This document shows, piece by piece, positions 57,000-64,000 of a stretch of 64,000 bases of DNA. Location of the stretch: assembly GCF_023701525.1 (NCBI RefSeq), contig NZ_JAMQAW010000002.1, positions 300,759 through 364,758 of the forward strand, given 5' to 3'. The stretch comes from Streptomyces albipurpureus (GTDB lineage: Bacteria > Actinomycetota > Actinomycetes > Streptomycetales > Streptomycetaceae). The notes under the pieces were generated by a model. The model worked only from the letters and a program-made list of their open reading frames with translations, made no database searches and was not told the origin of the DNA. The position numbers and the translations under genes were made by a program. Position 1 is the stretch's first letter; every line of letters begins with the position of its first letter.

Positions 57000-57368
57000 A
57001 TGAGCCATGACCGACTTGTCGGCACCTGGACCACCCAACTCGACGACGACGGCAAGGCCGTCCCCGGGCTGGTGCGCTTCTCCGCGGACGGCGGAGTCGT
57101 GTCCACCCAGGTCAACACCAAGAGCATCGGTCTGGGCAGCTGGCGTGCGACCGGCCCGGACACCTTCGAGTACGGCTTCCACATCCTCGCGGTGGACGGC
57201 GAAGGCACCCACGTCGGCGAGGCACGGGTGCGCGTGGAGGGGGAGTTCACATCCCCCACGCAGTGGCAGGGCACCGGCGGAGCCGAGTTCTACGACCCCC
57301 AGGGGGTCAAGCGGCGAGGGCACGGGGGCTCGAAGGTGACAGCCGAGAAGTTCGGCGCCGACGAGTGA
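57000..57368 (+). CDS. Small lipocalin-like protein
   Basis: The 122-residue cytoplasmic protein is rich in predicted beta strands: DRLVGTWTTQLDDDGKAV, VRFSADGGVVSTQVN, TFEYGFHILAVDGEGTHVGE and VRVEGEFTSPTQWQGTGGAE. The GTW start and repeated strands resemble lipocalin-like or calycin-type small proteins found in polyketide clusters. GAGGAG precedes the ATG by seven bases, and the end overlaps the next start by GTGA, so it is coupled to the flavin oxidase. Binding of an aromatic intermediate is a guess from context. Confidence 0.75.
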   Translation: MSHDRLVGTWTTQLDDDGKAVPGLVRFSADGGVVSTQVNTKSIGLGSWRATGPDTFEYGFHILAVDGEGTHVGEARVRVEGEFTSPTQWQGTGGAEFYDPQGVKRRGHGGSKVTAEKFGADE

Positions 57369-58963
57369 AGGCGCGCCCCAGGCAGCCGCTGCGAGGCGCG
57401 CGGTCGACGGCCTCCGCGTCGATGTCCGCTCTGGCGGACGGGCTCGGCGGACGGCTGGTCCTCCCGTCGGACCCGGGATACACATCGGCCGTCCAGTTGC
57501 AGAACACCGAGTACGACTCCACGGCACCGCAAGCCGTCGCGTACTGCGCCACCAGCGAGGACATCGCCGCCTGCCTCCGCCACGCCCGCGACGGCGGGCT
57601 ACGCGTCCATGTCCGGGGCGGCGGCCACAGCTTCAACGGCTGGTCCACCGGGGAGGGCCTGGTCATCGACCTGTCACGGATGAACCGGGTCGCTCTCCGG
57701 GTACCCGGAGACCGAACCGGCACCGGCGGACCCGTGGGAACACCCACCGTCCTGCTCGGCGCGGGAACCCGCTCGGTCGACGCGCTGGACGCGCTCCGCC
57801 CTCTGAGCCGCCAGATCGCCACCGGCACCTTTCCCACCGTCAGCGCGGGAGGGTTCCTCACCGGTGGCGGAATCGGCTGGCAGACCCGGCGGTTCGGCAT
57901 CGCCTCCGACCGGCTGGTCTCCGCACAGGTGGTGCTCGCCGACGGACGTGCTGCGCACTGCTCCGCCACCGAGGAGCCCGATCTGTTCTGGGCGCTGCGC
58001 GGCGGCGGGGGCGCGACCTTCGGCATCGTCACCGCATGCGAACTGCGGCCGATCGACGCGCCCGTCATGACCGGCTTCGAAACCCTGTGGGCGTACGACG
58101 ACGCGGTCCCGGTGCTGGCCGCCTGGCAGGACTGGTGCGCGGAGGGCCCCGACGAGCTGGGCACCTCGCTGGTGGTCCTGCCCGGGATGTTCGGCCCGCA
58201 CGGACGCCCCGTCGTCAAGGTCTGGGGCGTGCACCTGGGGCCCACCGGTCAGCTGCACTCCATGCTCGACGAGTTGGCCGAGCGGGCCGGAGCCAAGCCG
58301 GTCAGCCGGGCCGTCGGCCCGCGCGGTGGCTACGCCGATGTGATGCACCAGGCCCTGTGCGGGGCCAAGACCGTGGCGCAGTGCCATCGCACCGGCACCG
58401 GCCCCGGAGCGGAGGGCCACCGGCACCCGTACACACGGCAGGCCTACCGGCTCACCGGCCGCCCCGCCGGCCGAGCATCCGCCGCGGCGCTGCTCGCCGC
58501 CTGGGAGGCCGATCCGGTCCCCGAGCGGTATCTGCTGTGTATCGCCGTCGGCGGTGCCGCGAACCGATTCGGCCGCACCGAGACCGCGTATGTCCACCGC
58601 GACGCGCAGTTTCTGATGGGCTATCAGATCGCCTGTCGGGAGCCTGGGCCGGATCCGGAGACCGCAGCGTCGATGACCGCCTGGGCCGACCGTTGTGCCG
58701 CCGCGCTCAAACCGCTGGCCTGCGGCTCGTACATCAACTTCCCGAGCTCCCGGATCACCGACGGCTGGGAGGAGGACTACTTCGGCGAGAACCTGCCCCG
58801 GTTGCTGGAAGTGAAGCGGGCGTACGACCCGGACAACGTCCTCCACCACGCGCAGAGCGTCGGTACCCATGCCGCGAAGGCCCGGACGACCGATACGACC
58901 ACCGATACGACCGCCGGGACGCAAACGACGGTTCCGCAGACGACCACGGAGACGGACTCATGA
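57365..58963 (+). CDS. BBE-type FAD-linked oxidase
   Basis: The 532-residue flavoprotein has an FAD-binding domain with the covalent-attachment site HVRGGGHSFNGWS (8-alpha-histidyl FAD), then PTVSAGGFLTGGGIGWQTRR and RGGGGATFGIVTACELRPI, and a C-terminal BBE segment (GSYINFPSSRITDGWEEDYF and YDPDNVLHHAQSV). The second covalent ligand, a Cys before PTV in bicovalent members, is Phe here, so a single histidyl link is expected. Such enzymes oxidise alcohols or C-H bonds of aromatic natural products. The GTG at 57365 overlaps the preceding stop (GTGA); ATG 57422 is an alternative. The C-terminus is Thr-rich low complexity. Confidence 0.88.
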   Translation: MKARPRQPLRGARSTASASMSALADGLGGRLVLPSDPGYTSAVQLQNTEYDSTAPQAVAYCATSEDIAACLRHARDGGLRVHVRGGGHSFNGWSTGEGLVIDLSRMNRVALRVPGDRTGTGGPVGTPTVLLGAGTRSVDALDALRPLSRQIATGTFPTVSAGGFLTGGGIGWQTRRFGIASDRLVSAQVVLADGRAAHCSATEEPDLFWALRGGGGATFGIVTACELRPIDAPVMTGFETLWAYDDAVPVLAAWQDWCAEGPDELGTSLVVLPGMFGPHGRPVVKVWGVHLGPTGQLHSMLDELAERAGAKPVSRAVGPRGGYADVMHQALCGAKTVAQCHRTGTGPGAEGHRHPYTRQAYRLTGRPAGRASAAALLAAWEADPVPERYLLCIAVGGAANRFGRTETAYVHRDAQFLMGYQIACREPGPDPETAASMTAWADRCAAALKPLACGSYINFPSSRITDGWEEDYFGENLPRLLEVKRAYDPDNVLHHAQSVGTHAAKARTTDTTTDTTAGTQTTVPQTTTETDS

Positions 58964-59733
58964 GAACGGACCTGCGAGACAAGGCCGTACTGGTCACCGG
59001 GGCGTCCTCCGGCATCGGGCGCGCCACGGCCATCGCGTACGGTACGGAGCGCGCCCGGGTGGCCATCACCTATCACACCGACGAGGCCGGAGCCCAGGAG
59101 ACCGCCCGGCTGGTGGCAGAGGCGGGCGGCACCCCGCTGATCCTGCCCTACGACCTCGCCGACGAACGTTCCGCGCACTCCGTCGCCGGCCGTGTCGCCA
59201 AGGAGTGGGGCGGCATCGACGTCCTGATCGGCAATGCCGTGAGCTGGGGCGAGGCCATCCCCCGCCCCGGAAGGCCGGTGCCGCTGTTCGAGGACGTCCC
59301 GCCCGAGCAGTGGAGGGAAGTCCTGCGTACCAGCATCGACGCCGCCTTCCATCTGCTGCAGGCCGCCCTTCCCGCGATGCGCACTCGCCCCTGGGGCCGG
59401 ATCGTCCTCATCGGCGCGGGCCTCGCGGACACCGGAAAGCCGGGGGCGGGGGCGTACGGGGCGGGCAAGTCGGCCCTGTACGGCCTGGTCCGCAGCCTCG
59501 CCTGGGAACTCGGCCCCGAGGGGATCCTCATCAACATGGTTGTTCCCGGTCAGACGCTGACGGAGACCGTACGGGCCCATGTGCCGTCGGATTTCCTGGT
59601 GGAGAAGGGGAAGCAGCTGCCGTCGGGGCGGATGTCGGACCCACAGGACGTGGCGAACGCGGTGCTGTTCCTGGGGTCGGCGGCGAACGGAAACAGCAAC
59701 GGGGAGACGGTGAGGGTGACCGGAGGGAGTTGA
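58960..59733 (+). CDS. Short-chain dehydrogenase/reductase lacking catalytic Ser
   Basis: This 257-residue SDR has the NAD(P)-binding motif VLVTGASSGIGRATAIAYG and the YxxxK pair in GAYGAGKSALYGLV. The catalytic Ser expected 13 residues before the Tyr is Ala (RIVLIGAGLADTG), and the usual NNAG reads GNAVSWG. It may therefore be a weak or altered reductase, or a non-catalytic partner. It ends with LFLGSAANGNSNGETVRVTG as usual for the family. Its ATG overlaps the stop of the flavin oxidase gene (ATGA), implying joint expression and perhaps a joint oxidation-reduction step. Confidence 0.9.
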   Translation: MRTDLRDKAVLVTGASSGIGRATAIAYGTERARVAITYHTDEAGAQETARLVAEAGGTPLILPYDLADERSAHSVAGRVAKEWGGIDVLIGNAVSWGEAIPRPGRPVPLFEDVPPEQWREVLRTSIDAAFHLLQAALPAMRTRPWGRIVLIGAGLADTGKPGAGAYGAGKSALYGLVRSLAWELGPEGILINMVVPGQTLTETVRAHVPSDFLVEKGKQLPSGRMSDPQDVANAVLFLGSAANGNSNGETVRVTGGS

Positions 59734-59935
59734 GCGGCGGGGACGGCCCGCGCACCGCGAGCGGCGGGAACTGCCCGCGCACCGCCCGACGCCCCTCCCC
59801 GGCCTGGCGGCCCGGGGTTCCTCAGCTTCGCCCGGAAGCAACTGGAGCGAGGGCTGCCGAGGGGCGCCCCGGGGCCGCCGGCGCGTCGAGCGGAACTGGA
59901 GCGAGGTTCGAGAGGGGGGCGTCAGGTTGGGGTTC

Positions 59936-60895
59936 ATGGAGATACGCAGCCTCGACGGCGACAGTGACGCGACCCTCACCGCCCTGCTCCCCGGCTTCCG
60001 GGACACCATGCGTGTGGAGCTCCCCGCCGATCCCCCGGTCACCAAGGCCCTACTGGCCCGGTTGTTCCAGCGCAGGCATGGAACCGAACGGCTGGTGCTG
60101 GTCGCGTACGACGGCGACACCCCGGCCGGCGTACTGAAGCTGGGCCTCGATCCAGCCGACCCGGCCGGGCCGGGGCACGGCTCCCTCTGGGTGTTCCCCG
60201 GCTTCCGGCGTCGCGGGGCGGGGCGGGCACTGGCCCGGGCGGGCCAGGGGGCACTGCGGGAGCGGGGGCGGGGCCTGCTGCTGGTGGACGCGCCCGAGGG
60301 CGAGCCGGCGCAGCAGTTCGCCGGGGGGTTGGGCGCGCAGCGGACGGGGGTGAGTCTGCGCAACCGGCTCCTGCTCGGCCCGGCCCGGCCCGCGCTGGAG
60401 GAGGCCGCTGGCCGTCAGGTGCCCGGGTATCTGCTGCGCCGGTGGACCGGCCCCTGCCCCGAGGAGCTGGTGGAGTCGTACGCCCGCGCCTGGAGCGCCC
60501 TCGACGAGCGGGTCAACGGCCGGGCCAGGGTGCGCAATCCGGTCGCCGGGGATGTGCGGGCCCGCGAGGCCGAGGCGGCGCGGGCCGGGCACCGGGCCTA
60601 CACGGCGGCAGCGCTGGCCGGGGATGGTGGTCAGGTCGTCGCTTACAGCACCCTCTTCGTCCGCGACAGCCCGATGGCGGACGGCGGCGAGACGCTCGTA
60701 CTACCGGAGCACCGCCGACGCGGCCTCGGGACCCGGCTGAAGGCGGAACTGTTGCTGGGAGCGGCGAGGGAGAACGAACACCTCGCGCTGGTGCAGGTGT
60801 TCAACGACAGCGCCAACACAGCGGTCGTCGCGCTCAACAAGAAGCTCGGCTTCACGGCCGACTCCCGCTGGGCCACCTACGCGCTCCGAGTCTGA
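59936..60895 (+). CDS. Tandem GNAT acetyltransferase
   Basis: The 319-residue protein contains two GNAT folds. The first (about residues 1-165) has an acetyl-CoA loop in WVFPGFRRRGAGRALARAGQ; the second (about 190-319) has LVLPEHRRRGLGTRLKAELL and the closing VQVFNDSANTAVVALNKKLG. The layout is that of mycothiol-synthase-like double GNATs, but a specific substrate cannot be named. ATG 59936 is taken as start; TTG 59927 is an alternative. It follows the SDR gene after 202 bp on the same strand and may acylate a product or precursor of this cluster, or be unrelated. Confidence 0.85.
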   Translation: MEIRSLDGDSDATLTALLPGFRDTMRVELPADPPVTKALLARLFQRRHGTERLVLVAYDGDTPAGVLKLGLDPADPAGPGHGSLWVFPGFRRRGAGRALARAGQGALRERGRGLLLVDAPEGEPAQQFAGGLGAQRTGVSLRNRLLLGPARPALEEAAGRQVPGYLLRRWTGPCPEELVESYARAWSALDERVNGRARVRNPVAGDVRAREAEAARAGHRAYTAAALAGDGGQVVAYSTLFVRDSPMADGGETLVLPEHRRRGLGTRLKAELLLGAARENEHLALVQVFNDSANTAVVALNKKLGFTADSRWATYALRV

Positions 60896-60945
60896 GCCCG
60901 CGTTCGCAGCCAGCGCCCGTGTGCCGGACCGTCCGAGAGGAATCC

Positions 60946-61815
60946 ATGAACACCGTCACCCCCGCCGACCAGCGGAGTCGGAACACCCAACTGGTCCGCG
61001 ACCTCTACCAGTCGCTGTACCGCGAGCACCGACTCGACCAGGCCGGGACCTACTTCCACCCCGAGTACACCGAACACGACCCGCTCGCGGCACCGGGCCC
61101 TGATGGGCCCGCACGCCACTGGCGACTGATGACCGGCCGATTCCCCGAGCTGCGTGCCGGGATCGACCACCTGGTGGCGGACACCGACCGGGTGATGGTC
61201 TTCGCGACCTGGACCGGACAGGCCGTCACCGGGGAGCGCTTTCGGTTGCACACCGCAGAGTTGTACCGGATCGAGGACGACCGGATCGCCGAGCACTGGA
61301 ATGTGGTCGACCGTGCGGTGCTCGCCGAGCACGGCGTCCCGGGGCTGGACGGGGACGGAGTCCAGCCGCCCGCGCCCGGCCCGTACCTCCCGTACGCCGG
61401 GACCGAGCGGGCCAACGCCGAGCTGGTCCTCGGCGCGTACCGGGAGGTCTTCAGCGAGCACCGGCTCGACCTCGCCGAGCGCTACTACCACCAGGACTAC
61501 CGGCACCACAATGTGCGTACCGCCGCCGTGCCGAACGGCCTCGACGCCTTCAAGGTGTTCTTCGCGGACAACATCGCCGCCTTCCCCGATCTGACCACCA
61601 CGGTCGACCACCTCGTCGCCGAGGGCGACCGGGTGATGGTCTTCGTGACCTGGCGCGGGACTCTCACCGGGGCGTGGAGCGGTGGCGGGCCTTCGGGAGG
61701 GCAGCTGACCATGCGCACCTGCGACCAGTTCCGCATCGAGAACGGAAAGGTCGCCGAGCACTGGGAGATCGTCGACTACCTGGCGCTTGCGCGCGCCGGG
61801 CTGCCGACCCCGTGA
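60946..61815 (+). CDS. Tandem SnoaL-like (NTF2-fold) protein
   Basis: The 289-residue protein is a duplication of the SnoaL/NTF2-like fold. The halves correspond: LVRDLYQSLYREHRLDQAGT and VLGAYREVFSEHRLDLAERY; HLVADTDRVMVFATWTG and HLVAEGDRVMVFVTWRG; IAEHWNVVDRAVL and VAEHWEIVDYLAL. SnoaL-like proteins act as cyclases or hydroxylase-related enzymes in aromatic polyketide pathways and as delta-5-3-ketosteroid isomerase-like enzymes. GAGAGG precedes the ATG. Positioned directly before an aromatic hydroxylase, it most likely acts on the same polycyclic substrate; the reaction itself is not shown by the sequence. Confidence 0.88.
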   Translation: MNTVTPADQRSRNTQLVRDLYQSLYREHRLDQAGTYFHPEYTEHDPLAAPGPDGPARHWRLMTGRFPELRAGIDHLVADTDRVMVFATWTGQAVTGERFRLHTAELYRIEDDRIAEHWNVVDRAVLAEHGVPGLDGDGVQPPAPGPYLPYAGTERANAELVLGAYREVFSEHRLDLAERYYHQDYRHHNVRTAAVPNGLDAFKVFFADNIAAFPDLTTTVDHLVAEGDRVMVFVTWRGTLTGAWSGGGPSGGQLTMRTCDQFRIENGKVAEHWEIVDYLALARAGLPTP

Positions 61816-61883
61816 GTCCCCCGCTGGCGGGGTGCCAGCGCTCCGCGCCCAGCCCAGACCCAGAGCCCAGAGAGGGATCCGCG

Positions 61884-63476
61884 ATGAGTTCCAGCAACGC
61901 GCCCGCGAACGGCGACGCGCCCGTCCTGGTCGTCGGCGGCAGCCTGACCGGACTGTCCACCGCCCTGTTCCTCGCCCACCACGGAGTGCGCTGCACCCTG
62001 GTGGAGCGCCATCCGAGCACCTCCGTCCACCCGAGGGCCGTCGGCTACTACCCGCGCACCGCCGAACTCCTCGGCCAGGCGGGGGTGGAGGAAGCGGCGA
62101 GGCGGGCCGCGGCCGGGTTCGAGTCGCACCGCACCAGGGCCGGGGTGACATCGCTGGCCGGCGAGGTCCTCTTCAGCCGTGAGGAGTTGGCTGGTGGTGA
62201 CGATCTCGCCGATCTCACCCCGTCGCGGTTGCTGCTGCTGCCGCAGGACCGGCTGGAACCGCTGCTGCGGGCCCGGGCGAAGGAGCTGGGGGCCGACTTG
62301 AGGTTCGGCACCGAGCTGTTGTCCTTCGCCGAGGACCCCGACGGGGTGACGGCCGTGCTCGGTGACGGCGCGGGCGGGACCACCGCCTTTCGCTGCGACT
62401 ACCTCGTGGCCTGCGACGGGCCGCGGAGCGCCGTGCGAGAGGCGCTGAAGGTGCCCAGGCACGGGCGTGGCGTCATCTCCCGGCATATCAGCATCGCCTT
62501 CGGCGCGGACCTGAACGAGGTGCTCGGCGAGCGGCGCTACAGCGTCGTCCATATCAGGAACCCGAAGGTCACCGGGATTCTGGTACACGACGACACCCGT
62601 ACCGAAGGCACCCTGATCGTCGGCTATCTGCCGGAGCGGGGCGAGAGCCTCGACGACTTCACCGACGGGCGCTGCGCCGAACTGGTGAGTGCTGCGATCG
62701 GGTCGCCCGAGGTGGCGGTGACGATCCGTTCCCGGTTCCCCTGGGACATGGCGGAACAGGTCGCCGAGACATTCGTCCAGGGGCGCGTGCTGCTCGCGGG
62801 AGACGCCGCGCACGTCGTGCCGCCGACCGGCGGCTATGGGGCCAATACCGGTATCGCCGACGCCTGCAACCTGGCGTGGAAGCTGGCGTCGGTGGTGCGA
62901 GGGGTCGCCGGTGCGGGGCTGCTGGAGACGTATGACGCCGAGCGCAGGCCCGTAGCCGTGTACACCGCCGAGCAGGGTTCGCTCCAACTCGCGGTGCGCT
63001 CCGGGGAGGCCACCCCCGAGCAGCGGGAGGCCGCCGCGGACGCTCTCACGGTGACGATGGGGCAGGTGTACCGCTCGGCCGCGATCGTTCCCGAGCCGGG
63101 AGCAGAGGCCCGGCCGGCCGCCCGCGACCCGCGGGAGCTGCGGGGTGAGCCCGGGGCACGGGCGCCGTATGTCCTTCTGGACCCGGCGGCCGGCTCGACG
63201 CTGGACCTGTTCGGGCGGGAGTTCGTCCTGCTGACGGGGACCGGGACGCGGGCGGATGGCTGGGTGGCGGCCGCGGCGGAGGCCGGGGTGACGGCGCACC
63301 GTCTCGACGGGACGGGGTGGGCCACGGCGTACGGCGTGGGCTCCGCGGGGGCGGTGCTGGTCCGTCCGGACGGGGTGGTCGCCTGGCGCTCCGCGGGGCC
63401 CTTGGCCGGCGACCCGGTGGAGGTCCTGGCGGGGGTGCTGGGCCAGGTGCTGGCGCTGCCCGCCGATCAGCCGTAG
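61884..63476 (+). CDS. FAD-dependent aromatic hydroxylase (class A monooxygenase)
   Basis: The 530-residue flavoprotein matches class A monooxygenases of aromatic polyketide pathways. It has the dinucleotide fold (VLVVGGSLTGLSTALFLAHH, ending VERH), the DG motif YLVACDGPRSAVREAL and the FAD motif LLAGDAAHVVPPTGGYGANT. The C-terminal domain (from about 400) has the thioredoxin-like fold usual for PgaE- and RdmE-like members. It should hydroxylate an anthraquinone or angucycline-type substrate with NAD(P)H and O2. AGAGGGA lies before ATG 61884. It is the last gene of the co-directional tailoring series and converges on a MarR gene. Confidence 0.9.
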   Translation: MSSSNAPANGDAPVLVVGGSLTGLSTALFLAHHGVRCTLVERHPSTSVHPRAVGYYPRTAELLGQAGVEEAARRAAAGFESHRTRAGVTSLAGEVLFSREELAGGDDLADLTPSRLLLLPQDRLEPLLRARAKELGADLRFGTELLSFAEDPDGVTAVLGDGAGGTTAFRCDYLVACDGPRSAVREALKVPRHGRGVISRHISIAFGADLNEVLGERRYSVVHIRNPKVTGILVHDDTRTEGTLIVGYLPERGESLDDFTDGRCAELVSAAIGSPEVAVTIRSRFPWDMAEQVAETFVQGRVLLAGDAAHVVPPTGGYGANTGIADACNLAWKLASVVRGVAGAGLLETYDAERRPVAVYTAEQGSLQLAVRSGEATPEQREAAADALTVTMGQVYRSAAIVPEPGAEARPAARDPRELRGEPGARAPYVLLDPAAGSTLDLFGREFVLLTGTGTRADGWVAAAAEAGVTAHRLDGTGWATAYGVGSAGAVLVRPDGVVAWRSAGPLAGDPVEVLAGVLGQVLALPADQP

Positions 63477-63629
63477 CCGGGGTCAGAGCAGTCGGGGCGG
63501 GTCCTGCGGGGGTCGCCCCGGCCGTTGCTGGGTCGCACGGGCCGTCGTCGGGTCGCGCGGGTCGGGCGTGGGGCAGGGCCGGTATCGCCTTGGTACGCCG
63601 AGGGGGCCCGAGGTCCGGCAGCCGGCCCG

Positions 63630-64000
63630 CTACTGGCCCTGCTGCAGATCGGCGATCGAGTCGACGTACTTGATCAGCAGCCGAGCGAACTCCAGGCGTT
63701 CCTGGGCGGGCCAGTCCAGTGTGATGCGCTCGTAGGCCGCCCGCTGGTGGCTGCGGAAGCGGGAGAGCATCTCAAGGCCCTCATCGGTGAGCACCAGGAT
63801 GGTGCGGCGGCCATCACGCTGGGATGCGGCGCGGACGAGATAGCCGGCGGAGATGCAGTCGGACACCATCCGGCTGGCGACCGAGGGGTCGACGGCCAGG
63901 CGTTCGCCGACCACCCCAACGGTGATCTCCTGGCCGTTCCCATCAGGGCCGTCCTGAACGATGTTGAGCACAAGTGTCCTGGTCATGTCCTTGCGGGACA
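63630..64000 (-). CDS. MarR family regulator, 5' end outside window
   Basis: The minus-strand frame covers a MarR winged helix: ITVGVVGERLAVDPSVASRM, ISAGYLVRAASQRDGRRTIL and a C-terminal dimerisation helix to the stop at 63630. The frame stays open to the window edge (SRKD before the internal Met at 63986). The first helices of a normal MarR are missing if that Met is used, so the true start is probably beyond 64000. It converges on the tailoring genes and is a candidate regulator for them or for genes beyond the edge. Confidence 0.8.
   Translation of the reverse strand, partial: SRKDMTRTLVLNIVQDGPDGNGQEITVGVVGERLAVDPSVASRMVSDCISAGYLVRAASQRDGRRTILVLTDEGLEMLSRFRSHQRAAYERITLDWPAQERLEFARLLIKYVDSIADLQQGQ

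Overview
The window looks like accessory sequence from a Streptomyces or close relative. It has very high G+C with G/C-rich third codon positions, GTG and TTG starts, Tat and Sec exported proteins, GAF-ANTAR regulators, a WD40 STAND ATPase, a terpene cyclase operon and aromatic-polyketide-type tailoring enzymes. No rRNA, recognisable tRNA, intact insertion sequence or CRISPR array was seen. Long gene-poor stretches, several gene remnants and a three-copy dispersed repeat suit a chromosome arm with much turnover.

Layout. 1-1.4 kb: two GAF-ANTAR proteins. 1.4-3.4 kb: no intact gene. 3.4-4.0 kb: a secreted carbohydrate-binding domain without an enzyme. 4.6-8.4 kb: a ferric-iron ABC importer (binding lipoprotein, fused permease, ATPase) behind an iron-box-like site. 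8.6-9.1 kb: a MarR regulator. 9.2-13.0 kb: a STAND ATPase with two seven-bladed WD40 propellers. 13.3-16.1 kb: a small four-cysteine secreted protein, kinase and secreted-protein remnants, and a Tat-exported PI-PLC-like enzyme. 17.1-24.5 kb: a 2471-residue protein in which two complete LamG domains appear nested inside a third. 24.7-25.8 kb: a LuxR-type ATPase remnant and a DUF2255 protein.

26.2-31.3 kb is a terpene locus: a FAD oxidoreductase divergent from a tightly coupled methyltransferase, terpene synthase and cytochrome P450 operon. 32.0-35.3 kb encodes an exported protein joining a CdtB-like nuclease/phosphatase domain, an SGNH hydrolase and ten FG-GAP-type calcium-binding repeats, the most striking gene here. 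37.1-41.1 kb is a four-gene operon with two paralogous proteins of unknown function, a DyP-type peroxidase and a P450 without the usual oxygen-activating I-helix residues, behind a palindromic candidate operator. 41.9-44.3 kb is a PadR regulator, a membrane protein and a PAP2 phosphatase behind a perfect 35-bp palindrome. 45.2-51.4 kb holds KdpD, KdpE and a lone KdpB with no KdpA or KdpC beside it. 51.9-55.3 kb is a secreted subtilase with a (Gly-Ala) microsatellite linker.

55.6-63.5 kb is a co-directional tailoring set: a methyltransferase-like protein, a 51-residue peptide, a small lipocalin-like protein, a BBE-type flavin oxidase, a short-chain dehydrogenase lacking its catalytic Ser, a double GNAT, a double SnoaL-like protein and an aromatic-hydroxylase-type flavoprotein. 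It ends at a convergent MarR gene that runs off the window. It resembles the edge of an aromatic polyketide cluster, but no synthase is in view.
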